The translations under genes were made by a program, and so were the position numbers. Of a stretch of 64,000 nt of DNA, positions 33,399 through 43,570 are shown in pieces. The notes under the pieces are model-generated. The model worked only from the letters and a program-made list of their open reading frames with translations, had not been told where the DNA came from and ran no database searches. Source of the stretch: JAYUJH01 sp043765375 (GTDB lineage: Bacteria; Pseudomonadota; Alphaproteobacteria; Rickettsiales; UBA998); the NCBI GenBank assembly GCA_043765375.1, contig JAYUJH010000028.1:1-64000 (forward strand), given 5' to 3'. Each line of letters begins with the position of its first letter. Positions within the stretch are counted from its first letter, which is position 1.

Positions 33399-34841
33399 TT
33401 AAGCTGCCTCCGCCATCATTTTGCGAGCTTTCTCAATGGCTTCGTCAATCGTTCCCACCATATAAAATGCTTGCTCTGGCATATAATCATATTCACCCGC
33501 GATAATTCCCTTAAATCCTGTAATCGTATCTTTGAGCGAAACCAGTTTCCCCGGTGCGCCTGTGAACACTTCTGCCACGTGGAATGGTTGCGATAAGAAG
33601 CGTTGGATTTTGCGTGCCCGTGAAACTGTTAGCTTATCTTCCTCGGATAATTCGTCCATACCCAAAATTGCGATAATGTCCTGCAAAGATTTATATGTTT
33701 GCAAAATTGACTGCACCGCTCGTGCCACATTATAATGTTCTTCACCAATAATGCGAGGGTCAACAATGCGTGAAGTTGAATCAAGCGGGTCAACCGCAGG
33801 GTAAATCCCAAGCTCGGCAATCTGGCGTGAAAGCACGGTTGTTGCGTCCAAATGTGCAAAAGTTGTTGCTGGTGCTGGATCAGTCAAATCATCAGCGGGC
33901 ACATAAACCGCTTGAATTGAGGTGATTGAACCTTTGTTGGTTGAGGTAATTCGCTCTTGCAAAGCCGCCATATCAGTGGCGAGAGTTGGTTGATATCCAA
34001 CCGCTGATGGAATACGCCCAAGCAAAGCTGAAACTTCTGCGCCTGCTTGTGTGAAACGAAACACATTATCCATGAAGAATAACACATCTTGGTTTTCTAC
34101 GTCACGGAAATATTCCGCCATGGTTAAGCCCGTTAATGCAACTCTTGCGCGCGCTCCAGGGGGTTCATTCATTTGTCCATAAACTAGTGCCACTTTGGAT
34201 TTGGTGATGTCATCTAGGTTGATAACGTTAGAATCTACCATTTCATGATATAAATCATTACCTTCACGGGTTCTCTCTCCAACTCCTGCAAACACAGAAA
34301 CGCCACCATGTGCTTTGGCGATATTATTTATCAACTCCATGATTAACACGGTTTTGCCGACTCCAGCCCCACCGAATAAGCCAATTTTTCCGCCTTTAAC
34401 ATATGGTGCGAGCAAATCAATAACTTTAATTCCAGTTTCCAAAATCACTTCATCAGTCGCTTGGTCGGTGAAAGATGGTGCTTGTGCATGAATTGGAGCG
34501 AACTTGGTTGCACCACATGAACCACGTTCATCAATTTCTTCACCAATTACATTGAAAATACGTCCTAAAGTTTCTGCACCCACTGGCACGGTTATTGGCG
34601 CGCCTAAATCACGCACAATCGCCCCACGTTGCAAGCCATCAGTTGAATCCATTGCAATGGTTCGCACCACACCTTCACCTAAATGTTGTGAAACTTCAAG
34701 CACCATTTTGCGATTTTCTGCGCCTGTTTGTGGCATTTGAACTTCTAGCGCATTCAAAATTGCTGGCACTGCTCCCGCAAAATGCACATCAACGACTGCT
34801 GAAATCACTTGCGTCACTTTACCTTGTAATTGCTCATTCAT
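33399..34841 (-). CDS. atpD: ATP synthase F1 subunit beta
   Basis: Catalytic subunit, 480 residues. It shows the Walker A loop GGAGVGKTVLIMELI, the catalytic Glu of VFAGVGERTREGND, Walker B LFFMDNVFRF and the conserved region RIPSAVGYQPTLATDM. It is the fourth gene of the F1 operon, 48 nt after atpG. Confidence 0.99.
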   Translation of the reverse strand: MNEQLQGKVTQVISAVVDVHFAGAVPAILNALEVQMPQTGAENRKMVLEVSQHLGEGVVRTIAMDSTDGLQRGAIVRDLGAPITVPVGAETLGRIFNVIGEEIDERGSCGATKFAPIHAQAPSFTDQATDEVILETGIKVIDLLAPYVKGGKIGLFGGAGVGKTVLIMELINNIAKAHGGVSVFAGVGERTREGNDLYHEMVDSNVINLDDITKSKVALVYGQMNEPPGARARVALTGLTMAEYFRDVENQDVLFFMDNVFRFTQAGAEVSALLGRIPSAVGYQPTLATDMAALQERITSTNKGSITSIQAVYVPADDLTDPAPATTFAHLDATTVLSRQIAELGIYPAVDPLDSTSRIVDPRIIGEEHYNVARAVQSILQTYKSLQDIIAILGMDELSEEDKLTVSRARKIQRFLSQPFHVAEVFTGAPGKLVSLKDTITGFKGIIAGEYDYMPEQAFYMVGTIDEAIEKARKMMAEAA

Positions 34842-34889
34842 AGTTTTACTCTCTAATTTATATGTTAGTTTAGTCCATGTTTTTTTAGG

Positions 34890-35786
34890 TTAGCTCAAAG
34901 CCTCTGCGCCTGAGATAATTTCAATTAATTCCTTAGTGATTGATGCTTGCCGAGAACGATTATATTGCAAAGTCAACCTCTTAATCATGTCGCCTGCATT
35001 GCGTGATGCATTATCCATCGCTGTCATTCTCGCACCTTGCTCACTTGCTGCATTCTCAATCATCGCCCGATAAATCTGCACAGTTAGGTTGCGAGGCACA
35101 AGATCCCGCAATATGGTTTTTTGCTTAGGCTCAAAAATGCACGATGAATTATTATTACCCAAAACATCGCCTAGCGGATCTTCACTCACAGGCATTGGCA
35201 TTAATTGTTGAGTTGTCACTTGTTGGGCGATTGCGCTGATGAAACGATTATATATGATCACGCATTTGTCAATATTATGTTCAGAAATCAGCTGTTGTAT
35301 CTTGGTTGCAACTAGTTCCGCATGAGAATATTCTGGGCGAGCTTTGTATAATTCTTGCACCCGAGCGATAATATTACTACGATATTTATGCTCTAATTGT
35401 TCATATGATTTTTTGCCAACACAATATATTTTAACGATTTTCCCTTGCGCTTCAAGTTTTGCAATTTGCGCCTTAGCTTCCCGCACGATTGAGGAATTAA
35501 ATCCTCCACATAACCCTTTATCAGCGGTTGCAACCACCAACAAATGCGTTTTGTCATTACCAGTTCCCACTAGCAATTCGGGCAAACCTTGCTTACTCTC
35601 CAAATTGGCAACCACTGATTGCAACATTTGCTCCATCGCTTCAGAATATGGACGAGATGCTTCAGCTTGTTCTTTGGCACGGCGCAACTTTGCTGCCGCA
35701 ACCATTTTCATCGCTTTGGTGATTTTTTGCGTGTTTTTAACGCTCCCAATCCTAACTTTTAAGTCCTTTAATGATGGCATATTCAA
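34890..35786 (-). CDS. atpG: ATP synthase F1 subunit gamma
   Basis: Central rotor shaft, 298 residues. The conserved N-terminal coiled-coil helix (RIGSVKNTQKITKAMKMVAA) and C-terminal helix (ASRNAGDMIKRLTLQYNRSR) are present. It starts directly after the atpA stop with no gap. Confidence 0.98.
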   Translation of the reverse strand: MNMPSLKDLKVRIGSVKNTQKITKAMKMVAAAKLRRAKEQAEASRPYSEAMEQMLQSVVANLESKQGLPELLVGTGNDKTHLLVVATADKGLCGGFNSSIVREAKAQIAKLEAQGKIVKIYCVGKKSYEQLEHKYRSNIIARVQELYKARPEYSHAELVATKIQQLISEHNIDKCVIIYNRFISAIAQQVTTQQLMPMPVSEDPLGDVLGNNNSSCIFEPKQKTILRDLVPRNLTVQIYRAMIENAASEQGARMTAMDNASRNAGDMIKRLTLQYNRSRQASITKELIEIISGAEALS

Positions 35787-37322
35787 TTATCCAAGCAATT
35801 TCAACACAGCTTCAATCACCAATTTTAATTTGGCTTCTGTCGCATCAGTTAATTTCTGCTCCGCACGAATATCCGCTAAAATCGCTTGATTAGTGGTGCG
35901 TAAATCTTGCAATAACGCCTTTTCAAAATCACCGACTTTGTTCGCTGGAGTTGCATCAAGGTGACCTTTCACCCCCGCATAAATCACACAAACCTGCTCT
36001 TCCACCAACAAAGGGGAATATTGCGGTTGCTTGAGCAATTCGGTTAAACGTTGGCCACGAGCAAGCAATTTCTGCGTTGCAGGATCAAGATCCGAACCAA
36101 ATTGAGAGAATGCCGCCATTTCACGATATTGCGCCAATTCCAACTTAATTGAACCCGCAACTTGTTTCATTGCCTTGATTTGCGCTGCTGAACCTACACG
36201 ACTAACCGACAAACCAACATTCACTGCGGGGCGAATCCCTTTATAAAACAACTCAGTTTCCAAGAAAATCTGCCCATCGGTAATGGAAATTACGTTAGTT
36301 GGAATATAAGCTGATACATCGCCCGCTTGCGTCTCAATTATTGGCAGTGCAGTAAGCGATCCCGCCCCCATCGCATCAGACATTTTTGCTGCCCGCTCTA
36401 GCAAACGAGAATGAATATAAAACACATCACCTGGATATGCTTCACGCCCCGGTGGACGACGCAATAACAATGACATTTGACGATAAGCCACTGCTTGCTT
36501 GGACAAATCATCATAAATTATGGTTGCGTGCATACCATTATTGCGGAAATATTCACCCATCGCACAACCAGTATAAGGCGCAAGAAATTGCAATGGTGCT
36601 GGGTCAGATGCAGTTGCTGCCACCACTATAGTATAAGCCATTGCACCATTTTCTTCCAGTTTTTTCACCACCTGCGCCACGGTTGAACGCTTTTGCCCAA
36701 TCGCCACATAAATACAAAACATTTTAGCCGAATCATTTGTTCCCGCTGCTTGATTTGTTGGGCGTTGATTGAGAATAGTATCAATCGCAATCGCCGTTTT
36801 GCCCGTTTGCCTATCCCCAATTATCAATTCACGTTGCCCCCGCCCAATCGGAATTAACGCATCAATTGATTTAATTCCCGTTTGCACTGGCTCATGCACT
36901 GATTTTCGTGCAATAATCCCTGGAGCTTTCACTTCAACAAGGCTGCGCTCATTGGAATCAATTTCTCCTTTGCCATCAATTGGGTTGCCTAGCGCATCAA
37001 CAACTCGTCCTAGCAATCCCTTACCAACTGGAACATCAACAATCGCCTTGGTGCGCCGAACAGTTTCGCCTTCACGCACCATTCTGTCATCACCAAAAAT
37101 AACCACCCCAACACTATCAGTGTTAAGGTTTAACGCCATTCCTTTGATTCCGCTAGTGAACTCAACCATTTCACCTGCTTGCACATTATCCAAGCCATAA
37201 ATAATCGCCACTCCGTCACGCACTGAAAGCACTTGACCAACTTCCGCCATATCAATTTTTGCACCAAGCCCTTGAAGTTGTGACTTTAGAATCTGTGATA
37301 TTTCTGCCGCTTGCATCGCCAT
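35787..37322 (-). CDS. atpA: ATP synthase F1 subunit alpha
   Basis: Non-catalytic nucleotide-binding subunit, 511 residues, with Walker A GDRQTGKTAIAID, RPPGREAYPGDVFYIHSRLL and QFGSDLDPATQ. It is the second gene of the operon, 30 nt after atpH. Confidence 0.99.
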   Translation of the reverse strand: MAMQAAEISQILKSQLQGLGAKIDMAEVGQVLSVRDGVAIIYGLDNVQAGEMVEFTSGIKGMALNLNTDSVGVVIFGDDRMVREGETVRRTKAIVDVPVGKGLLGRVVDALGNPIDGKGEIDSNERSLVEVKAPGIIARKSVHEPVQTGIKSIDALIPIGRGQRELIIGDRQTGKTAIAIDTILNQRPTNQAAGTNDSAKMFCIYVAIGQKRSTVAQVVKKLEENGAMAYTIVVAATASDPAPLQFLAPYTGCAMGEYFRNNGMHATIIYDDLSKQAVAYRQMSLLLRRPPGREAYPGDVFYIHSRLLERAAKMSDAMGAGSLTALPIIETQAGDVSAYIPTNVISITDGQIFLETELFYKGIRPAVNVGLSVSRVGSAAQIKAMKQVAGSIKLELAQYREMAAFSQFGSDLDPATQKLLARGQRLTELLKQPQYSPLLVEEQVCVIYAGVKGHLDATPANKVGDFEKALLQDLRTTNQAILADIRAEQKLTDATEAKLKLVIEAVLKLLG

Positions 37323-37352
37323 TATAGTTTTGTCCTTGATAATTAATAATAT

Positions 37353-37934
37353 TTAATGTTGTAGTCTTTCAGAATGGTTAATCGCCACAGCTAATTGCTC
37401 ACCTGCTGCCCGCAAACGACCACTCGCTGAAGCGTCCAGCTCATGCGAGCCATATTTAATTTTTAAGCCCGCAATCAGCGTTTCATCTTCACGTAACTCT
37501 AATATAACGGGCGCATTAAATGCTGTGGATATGTTGGATTGAATTAAATTGCGTTGCTCAAGTGAAAGGGCGTGCGCTGAAGTTAATTCAATGACAATCT
37601 CACCTTTATCTTTGCGCTCCAAATCAATGAAATATTTTTCAACCGAGCCGATCAACTGCAACCTATTATTCTGCGCCATAGCCTGCAATAGATTTGTTAC
37701 CAGCGGACAAAACCCTGCTTGCGATGCAACTTGCGCTATAACCTCAACAGCTTGGGTGCGACTAGTTGTTGGATTATTGCAAAAATCCGCAAAATCATCA
37801 TCGTTTTCATATAATTCACCCATCACCTGCAACTCAGAATGAACCTGCGTCACATCGCCTGATTGCTTAGCCAAATCATATAATATATTGGCGTAATGCT
37901 TGGCTATATGTTTATCTTGAATATATGAACTCAT
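37353..37934 (-). CDS. atpH: ATP synthase F1 subunit delta
   Basis: 193-residue stator subunit (OSCP-like) with an N-terminal helical bundle and the C-terminal conserved DETLIAGLKIKYGSHELDAS. First gene of the F1 operon. F0 genes are elsewhere, as is normal in Alphaproteobacteria. The 207-bp gap upstream to lpxC is AT-rich and should contain the operon promoter, but I could not identify it. Confidence 0.96.
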   Translation of the reverse strand: MSSYIQDKHIAKHYANILYDLAKQSGDVTQVHSELQVMGELYENDDDFADFCNNPTTSRTQAVEVIAQVASQAGFCPLVTNLLQAMAQNNRLQLIGSVEKYFIDLERKDKGEIVIELTSAHALSLEQRNLIQSNISTAFNAPVILELREDETLIAGLKIKYGSHELDASASGRLRAAGEQLAVAINHSERLQH

Positions 37935-38141
37935 GCTTAATTTACTATTTTGAAAATATTATAACTTAAATATAAAAATCGTGCTTTAATGCGGATATTT
38001 ACATTTAACAAAATGCTGAAACTTAAAATCATCAATTATGCAACAATCAATAATTTTGTGTAATCTAGTTAAATCAGCACTAATTTGCAAGCAATAATTA
38101 AGATAATATTGACAAAAAAGCATTTTTTATGGTTAATATTT

Positions 38142-39071
38142 TTATAATGAGTTTGACAACATTTCCCCAGCTGATGTTGAAGCCATGAAATGTGGTGCAT
38201 AAATCTTATGCGCATCATCAACAAAATGCCATGATTTTGGGTTGGCAAATAATGCTTTCATCAATTTATTGTTAATTCCATGTCCAGGTTTTGAAGTCCG
38301 TGCTTTACCAATTATATTATGCCCCGCCAAATAATAATCACCCAAACAATCAAGGGCTTTGTGGCGTGCATATTCATCATGAAAGCGCAAGCCATCTTCA
38401 TTCATCACGCCTTCATCATTAATCACAATCGCATTATTCAGCGAACCGCCCCGAGCAAGCCCAGCTTTGCGCATTGCTTCCACATCACGCAAAAAACCGA
38501 ATGTTCTCGCCCGTGAAATTGATTGCTTGAATGACATTTCTTCCGCATCAAAATGATATTTTTGCGTGCCGATTGCCTTATGTTCAAACTCAATATCCAC
38601 CTCAATAGAAAATCCCTCACTTGAAGGTTGCAACATGGCGATTGAATCTCCGTCTTGAACGATTATTGGCGCATCTATCACAATGATTTTGCGAGGCTCT
38701 TGTTGTGATTTCAAGCCAGCACACTCAATCATGAAAGTGAATGCGTCTGAGCTTCCGTCCATGATTGGGATTTCCGCTCCCTCAATCTCAATCAGCGCAT
38801 TATCCACTCCGCAACCCCACAAGGCCGCCATTAAATGCTCAATCGTTGCCACTCGCACGCCATGCGCATTTTCCAAAACGGTGCAAAGGCGAGTATCCAC
38901 CACATTTGCATAATTCGCTTTCACAAGGTTCGCTTGCGCGTCATTAATATCAGTGCGCTTAAATACAATACCGTGATTTGCGGGAGCTGGTTGCAATGAA
39001 ATCGTCACATGTTCACCTTGATGCAAGCTGATGCCGTCACATGAAATTGGTTGAGCGAGTGTATGTTGCAT
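38142..39071 (-). CDS. lpxC: UDP-3-O-acyl-N-acetylglucosamine deacetylase
   Basis: Committed zinc-dependent step of lipid A synthesis. Zinc ligands are visible: His in ATIEHLMAALWGCG, and His and Asp in RHKALDCLGDYYLAG. IPIMDGSSDAF and the catalytic-loop His in YYLAGHNIIG are also present. The 309-residue length is standard. In many Alphaproteobacteria lpxC follows ftsZ; here it is 22 kb away. Confidence 0.98.
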   Translation of the reverse strand: MQHTLAQPISCDGISLHQGEHVTISLQPAPANHGIVFKRTDINDAQANLVKANYANVVDTRLCTVLENAHGVRVATIEHLMAALWGCGVDNALIEIEGAEIPIMDGSSDAFTFMIECAGLKSQQEPRKIIVIDAPIIVQDGDSIAMLQPSSEGFSIEVDIEFEHKAIGTQKYHFDAEEMSFKQSISRARTFGFLRDVEAMRKAGLARGGSLNNAIVINDEGVMNEDGLRFHDEYARHKALDCLGDYYLAGHNIIGKARTSKPGHGINNKLMKALFANPKSWHFVDDAHKIYAPHFMASTSAGEMLSNSL

Positions 39072-39140
39072 ATTATTCTCCTATTATCACAACATATATT
39101 ACGCTGCAAAATGCTGCAATGCACTCTTTGTAACAAAATG

Positions 39141-39932
39141 TTACAGTAATATAGCAAGCATAAAAGCCCCTAATATTATACGATAATAGGCGAAAATATT
39201 GAAATCATGGCGAGTTAAATGATTGAGCAAAAACTTAACTGCTAGTATCGCCGAAATGAATGCACTAACGAACCCAATGCTTATAATTTGCACATCATCA
39301 ATGCTTAAATGGTGATAATTTTTGTAAATATCATATAAAGTTGCGGCTAACATAGTTGGAATTGCTAGCAAAAAACTAAACTCCGCTGAGCATTTGCGGT
39401 TAATTCCAAGCATTAACGATCCCATCATTGTTGCGCCAGACCTTGACGTTCCGGGGATCATCGCAATTGCTTGACATAACCCGATAATTAATGATTGTTT
39501 TAACGTAATATCCTCAATTTGTGTGATTTTTGTCACAGGCTTAATGCGCTCAATAACTAAAATAATCAATCCACCAATCACCAACATCACACAAACAATA
39601 ATCGGTGAAAATAAATGTTGTTTAATAAAACTATGCAACATCGCCCCCGCAATCGCTGCTGGCAAAAATGCGATAATGATTTTTAGTGCAATCAATCTCT
39701 CAATATTGCTATGATGCAGATTAAACAAAATCTTGGTAATGCGATGCCTGAATAAAATGCAAATCGCCAATATCGCCCCTAATTGCACGATAATCTCAAA
39801 AATCTTACCCTTGGGAGCGTCAAACCCCAAAATATCAATCAATAAAATCAAATGCCCCGTTGAGGAGATTGGTAAAAACTCTGTCACTCCCTCAACAATT
39901 CCAAGCAAAACAGCAATTAATATTTGCTCCAT
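39141..39932 (-). CDS. uppP: Undecaprenyl-diphosphatase
   Basis: A 263-residue integral membrane phosphatase of the BacA/UppP family that recycles the lipid carrier for peptidoglycan and O-antigen. It has both signature motifs: EFLPISSTGHLILLID with VEGVTE just before it, and PGTSRSGATMMGSLMLG. Confidence 0.97.
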   Translation of the reverse strand: MEQILIAVLLGIVEGVTEFLPISSTGHLILLIDILGFDAPKGKIFEIIVQLGAILAICILFRHRITKILFNLHHSNIERLIALKIIIAFLPAAIAGAMLHSFIKQHLFSPIIVCVMLVIGGLIILVIERIKPVTKITQIEDITLKQSLIIGLCQAIAMIPGTSRSGATMMGSLMLGINRKCSAEFSFLLAIPTMLAATLYDIYKNYHHLSIDDVQIISIGFVSAFISAILAVKFLLNHLTRHDFNIFAYYRIILGAFMLAILL

Positions 39933-40064
39933 AATAGTTTAATTTAATATGATATTAGTCATTATTTTAATGCCATCTTTGAGCTTGATATGTTCAACTT
40001 GATATAGTTTTTAATTTGATAGCAATTTTTATTATGAGTTGCGATTTTTAGTGCAAATCTTTAT

Positions 40065-40823
40065 TTAGTGTAAGTCTTTCCATATTTTGCGTTTGCTCAA
40101 ATAAAACAGAAATGTCATCACCGTTAAAAACGCCATCACTTTCATACCCATGGTTTTGCGTTGCTCCATTTCTGGCTCGGAAGCCCATTGCAGAAAATTA
40201 GCCACATCATATGACATTTGCTTAATGCTCGCCTCTGTTCCATCTTGATATGTCACTTGACCATCAACCAGTGGGGCGGGCATGGCAATTTTGCCACCTG
40301 CCATATATGGGTTATAATATTGACCTTGCAATAATTCAACTCCTTTTGGTGCTGGCTCATATCCTGAAAGCAATGAATACACATAATTTGCACCATCGGG
40401 GCGAGCCTTCACCATCAAGCTCAAATCTGGTGGATATGCACCATTATTCAACGAACGCCCTTGTTTCTCATTTTCATATGGCGATAGCAATTTATCTGAC
40501 GCCCTACCAGCCCGCTCAAACATATCACCTTCATCATTTGGACCATCTTTAATTTGATACGAAGCTGCTAATGCTTTGACTTCTTCCTCGCTAAACCCAA
40601 TTGCTTGCATATTACGAAATGCCAAGCGTTTGACCCCGTGGCAAGCTGAACATACTTCCTTATATACTTGAAAACCACGCTGCGCCGATGCTTTATCAAC
40701 ACTTCCGTTGAAGCCATCAAACTTCCATTGTTTTTGAATTGGGTGTTTTGCATCAGTTGAGGCATTCGCTGCCCCTGCTATAGATAACAATATCAACAAA
40801 CCGCTGAAAATATTTTTCATCAC
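40065..40823 (-). CDS. petC: Cytochrome c1 of the bc1 complex
   Basis: A 252-residue membrane-anchored c-type cytochrome. It has a signal peptide (ending GAANAS), heme-binding motif CSACH with VKRLAFRNM following, the distal-ligand methionine region (GKIAMPAPL), and a C-terminal anchor helix (MKVMAFLTVMTFLFYLSK). Third gene of petABC, 7 nt after petB. Confidence 0.97.
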   Translation of the reverse strand: MMKNIFSGLLILLSIAGAANASTDAKHPIQKQWKFDGFNGSVDKASAQRGFQVYKEVCSACHGVKRLAFRNMQAIGFSEEEVKALAASYQIKDGPNDEGDMFERAGRASDKLLSPYENEKQGRSLNNGAYPPDLSLMVKARPDGANYVYSLLSGYEPAPKGVELLQGQYYNPYMAGGKIAMPAPLVDGQVTYQDGTEASIKQMSYDVANFLQWASEPEMEQRKTMGMKVMAFLTVMTFLFYLSKRKIWKDLH

Positions 40824-40830
40824 AATAATC

Positions 40831-42072
40831 CTAATGTTTAGCAGATTTATTCAATACTGCCTCTCCAATACTGCGAGGCAATGGCAATGGCTTTTCAATT
40901 TTACCAATCACTGGCAAAATTATTAAAAAATAAGCGAAATAATAAGCGGTGCAAATGCGTGAACTTATCACATATATTCCATCAGCAGGCTTGCCGCCAA
41001 GGTAACCAAGCGCAATGCAGCATATTAAAAATAACCAGAAAAATGGACGAAACAACGGACGGAAATTACCACTTCGCACTTTTGAGGTATCCAACCATGG
41101 CAACACAAACAATACTAGTATCGCACCAAACATGGCAAGCACCCCCCCTAACTTATCAGGAATTGCCCGCAAGATTGCATAAAACGGCAAGAAATACCAC
41201 TCAGGCACAATATGCGCAGGCGTTACCATCGGATTTGCTGGAATATAATTATCAGGGTGACCAAGCGCATTTGGTGCAAAAAACACAAAATAGCTAAATA
41301 TTAGGAAAAATACACCAAATCCAAAGAAATCCTTCGCCGTGTAATATGGGTGAAACGGGATTTTATCCTGCTCACCTTTCGCATCAATCCCAAGTGGATT
41401 ATTTGAACCATGCTGATGCAATGCAAGCAAGTGAAAAAACACCACACCAACCATGACCAATGGCAATAAATAATGCAAAGCAAAAAAGCGGTTTAATGTT
41501 GCATTATCAACCGAAAATCCACCCCATAACCATTTGACTATGCTCTCACCAACCAGCGGAAAAGCGGAGAATAAATTGGTGATTACCGTTGCTCCCCAAA
41601 AACTCATTTGTCCCCATGGAAGAACGTAACCCATGAAAGCTGACGCCATCATTAACAACAAAATGATGATTCCGAGCCACCATAATATTTCACGAGGGGA
41701 TTTATATGAACCATAATAAAGCCCCCTGAAAATATGTATAAACACCACCAGAAAAAACATGGACGCACCATTTGCGTGCATATATCGCACCAACCAACCA
41801 TAATTCACGTCACGCATTATATGCTCAACGGAATCAAATGCCAAATCAACCTGTGGCGTATAGTGCATGGCGAGGAATATGCCCGTCAAAATCTGTGAAA
41901 CTAGCAGCAATCCTGCAATTGAGCCAAAGTTCCAGAAATAATTCAAGTTGCGTGGAGTTGGATAATCCACCAATGAGTGACGAAGCGTTGAGAAAATCGG
42001 CAGACGATAATCTATCCAACCGACCACTCCCCCTTGTTGACCAGAGTTTTGTTGTTCTTGTGTTGACGCCAT
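40831..42072 (-). CDS. petB: Cytochrome b of the bc1 complex
   Basis: 413 residues, eight transmembrane helices, including the bis-heme ligand helices (GWLVRYMHANGASMFFLVVF; FFALHYLLPLVMVGVVFFH) and the quinol-site motif PEWYFLPFYAILRAIPDK. It forms the core of the ubiquinol:cytochrome c reductase with petA upstream and petC downstream. Confidence 0.98.
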   Translation of the reverse strand: MASTQEQQNSGQQGGVVGWIDYRLPIFSTLRHSLVDYPTPRNLNYFWNFGSIAGLLLVSQILTGIFLAMHYTPQVDLAFDSVEHIMRDVNYGWLVRYMHANGASMFFLVVFIHIFRGLYYGSYKSPREILWWLGIIILLLMMASAFMGYVLPWGQMSFWGATVITNLFSAFPLVGESIVKWLWGGFSVDNATLNRFFALHYLLPLVMVGVVFFHLLALHQHGSNNPLGIDAKGEQDKIPFHPYYTAKDFFGFGVFFLIFSYFVFFAPNALGHPDNYIPANPMVTPAHIVPEWYFLPFYAILRAIPDKLGGVLAMFGAILVLFVLPWLDTSKVRSGNFRPLFRPFFWLFLICCIALGYLGGKPADGIYVISSRICTAYYFAYFLIILPVIGKIEKPLPLPRSIGEAVLNKSAKH

Positions 42073-42077
42073 GACTA

Positions 42078-42659
42078 TTACCCTATTTTAATGTGGTTAT
42101 CATCTGTGAAACTATATTGTGGAATCTCAAGGTTGCGAGGTGCAGGACCTTTGCGCACCCGCCCCGAACTATCATAATGGGAGCCGTGGCAAGGGCAGAA
42201 CCAACCATCATAATCACCCGAATTGCCACCCATCGGAACACAACCCAAATGTGTGCAAACTCCAACCATAATCAACCATTCGTCCTTGCCCTGCTTAACT
42301 CTGTCTTCATCTTTTTGTGGATCTGGCAAGGTTTTGATATCAATATTGCGAGCTTCTTCAATTTCTTTTTTAGTGCGATGACGAACAAATACTGGCTTGC
42401 CTCGCCACATTACCCTAATTTCCTGCCCCTCTTTTATATTGCTTAAATCCACCTCAGTTGATGCCATTGCTAGCACGTCCGCCGATGGATTCATGCTATC
42501 CACAAATGGCCAAATTAGTGCAACCGCCCCAAGGCCACCCATAGCTTGAGATGCTAGCACTAAAAAATCCCTACGACTTTGGTTATCAGATTGCTCAGAA
42601 TGTTGCGACGCAAGCGTGAAATCTTGGCTATTATTATGTGTTATTTTATTATCGGACAT
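42078..42659 (-). CDS. petA: Rieske iron-sulfur protein
   Basis: The ubiquinol-cytochrome c reductase Fe-S subunit. Twin-arginine signal RRDFLVLASQAMGGLGAV, then the [2Fe-2S] motifs CTHLGC and CPCHGSHYD. I choose the ATG at 42659 (MSDNKITHN) because it gives the family N-terminus; an in-frame start 28 codons upstream exists. First gene of petABC, 5 nt before petB. Confidence 0.97.
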   Translation of the reverse strand: MSDNKITHNNSQDFTLASQHSEQSDNQSRRDFLVLASQAMGGLGAVALIWPFVDSMNPSADVLAMASTEVDLSNIKEGQEIRVMWRGKPVFVRHRTKKEIEEARNIDIKTLPDPQKDEDRVKQGKDEWLIMVGVCTHLGCVPMGGNSGDYDGWFCPCHGSHYDSSGRVRKGPAPRNLEIPQYSFTDDNHIKIG

Positions 42660-42826
42660 ATAAATTATTTTGCTTGAATATAAATGTTTGATGCGAATAT
42701 ATAATATTTTTCTTATATTTTTATATAATAAAATATATAGCAAATAAAATGGCGAATTGCAAGCGATTATATAATGTTGTTTGGGTGCATTTGCTGCAAA
42801 TTAAGCAAGATAATCATAGCCATCAT

Positions 42827-43567
42827 TCAATATATGTTTTTTGCAAAATCATCACCGAGCATTTTTTGTAATTGCGCTTTAGCGTCCCTCACTTCAACGC
42901 ACTCCCCTAGTTGCAAATCCCCAAGCGAGATATTACCAAAATGCGTGCGGCGCAAACGATTAACAGGGCAACCAATATGTTCAAAAATACGCCTAACCTC
43001 ACGATTTTTGCCTTCATATAATGTTATTTTCATCCAATAATTGCGAGTATCTCGTTGTGATTTGCCGTCAAATTGTAGTTTTGATGGTTGATATTGCAGC
43101 CCATCAATCTCCAACCCCGATTCAATATCCGCTATTTGCGATTTAGTCGGCTTGCCAAAAACTCTAATTTCATAGGTTCGTGGTAGATTATTTATAGGCA
43201 ATTCCAATGCTCGCCCAATATCTCCCGAATTAGTCAGCAAAATCAAGCCTTCGCTATCTAAATCCAAACGCCCAACTGATATAACCCGCCCTATTTCAGG
43301 TGGTAATAATTCAAATAATGTTTCTCTACCTTCAGGATCATAATTGGTGCAAATAATTCCCCGAGGCTTGTTGAACTTCCATAACCTGACATTTTCTGGC
43401 TGACTTAACACCTCGCCATCAAAATGCACGACATCATCAGGCAATGTGTTATATCCAAGATTGCGATTTATTTCACCATTAACTTTAATACGCCCGCTTA
43501 AAATTAAATCCTCCGCACCTCGCCTTGATGCAACACCCGCCTGCGCAATGAACTTATTAATACGCAA
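42827..43567 (-). CDS. rluB: RsuA/RluB-family pseudouridine synthase
   Basis: 246 residues: an N-terminal S4 RNA-binding domain (MRINKFIAQAGVASRRGAED) and a catalytic domain with the Asp in SVGRLDLDSEGLILLTN. C-terminal LYEGKNREVRRIFEHIGCPV fits RluB/RluE/RluF. It modifies large-subunit rRNA (RluB: U2605 in E. coli). The exact subgroup is not certain. It starts 3 nt after the sodB stop. Confidence 0.92.
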   Translation of the reverse strand: MRINKFIAQAGVASRRGAEDLILSGRIKVNGEINRNLGYNTLPDDVVHFDGEVLSQPENVRLWKFNKPRGIICTNYDPEGRETLFELLPPEIGRVISVGRLDLDSEGLILLTNSGDIGRALELPINNLPRTYEIRVFGKPTKSQIADIESGLEIDGLQYQPSKLQFDGKSQRDTRNYWMKITLYEGKNREVRRIFEHIGCPVNRLRRTHFGNISLGDLQLGECVEVRDAKAQLQKMLGDDFAKNIY

Positions 43568-43570
43568 TGA

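Noticed and set aside
34050..34080. Met in place of Ile in the AtpD Walker B (LFFMDNVFRF) as a defect
   Set aside because: A conservative change next to an intact Asp; catalytic residues elsewhere are normal.
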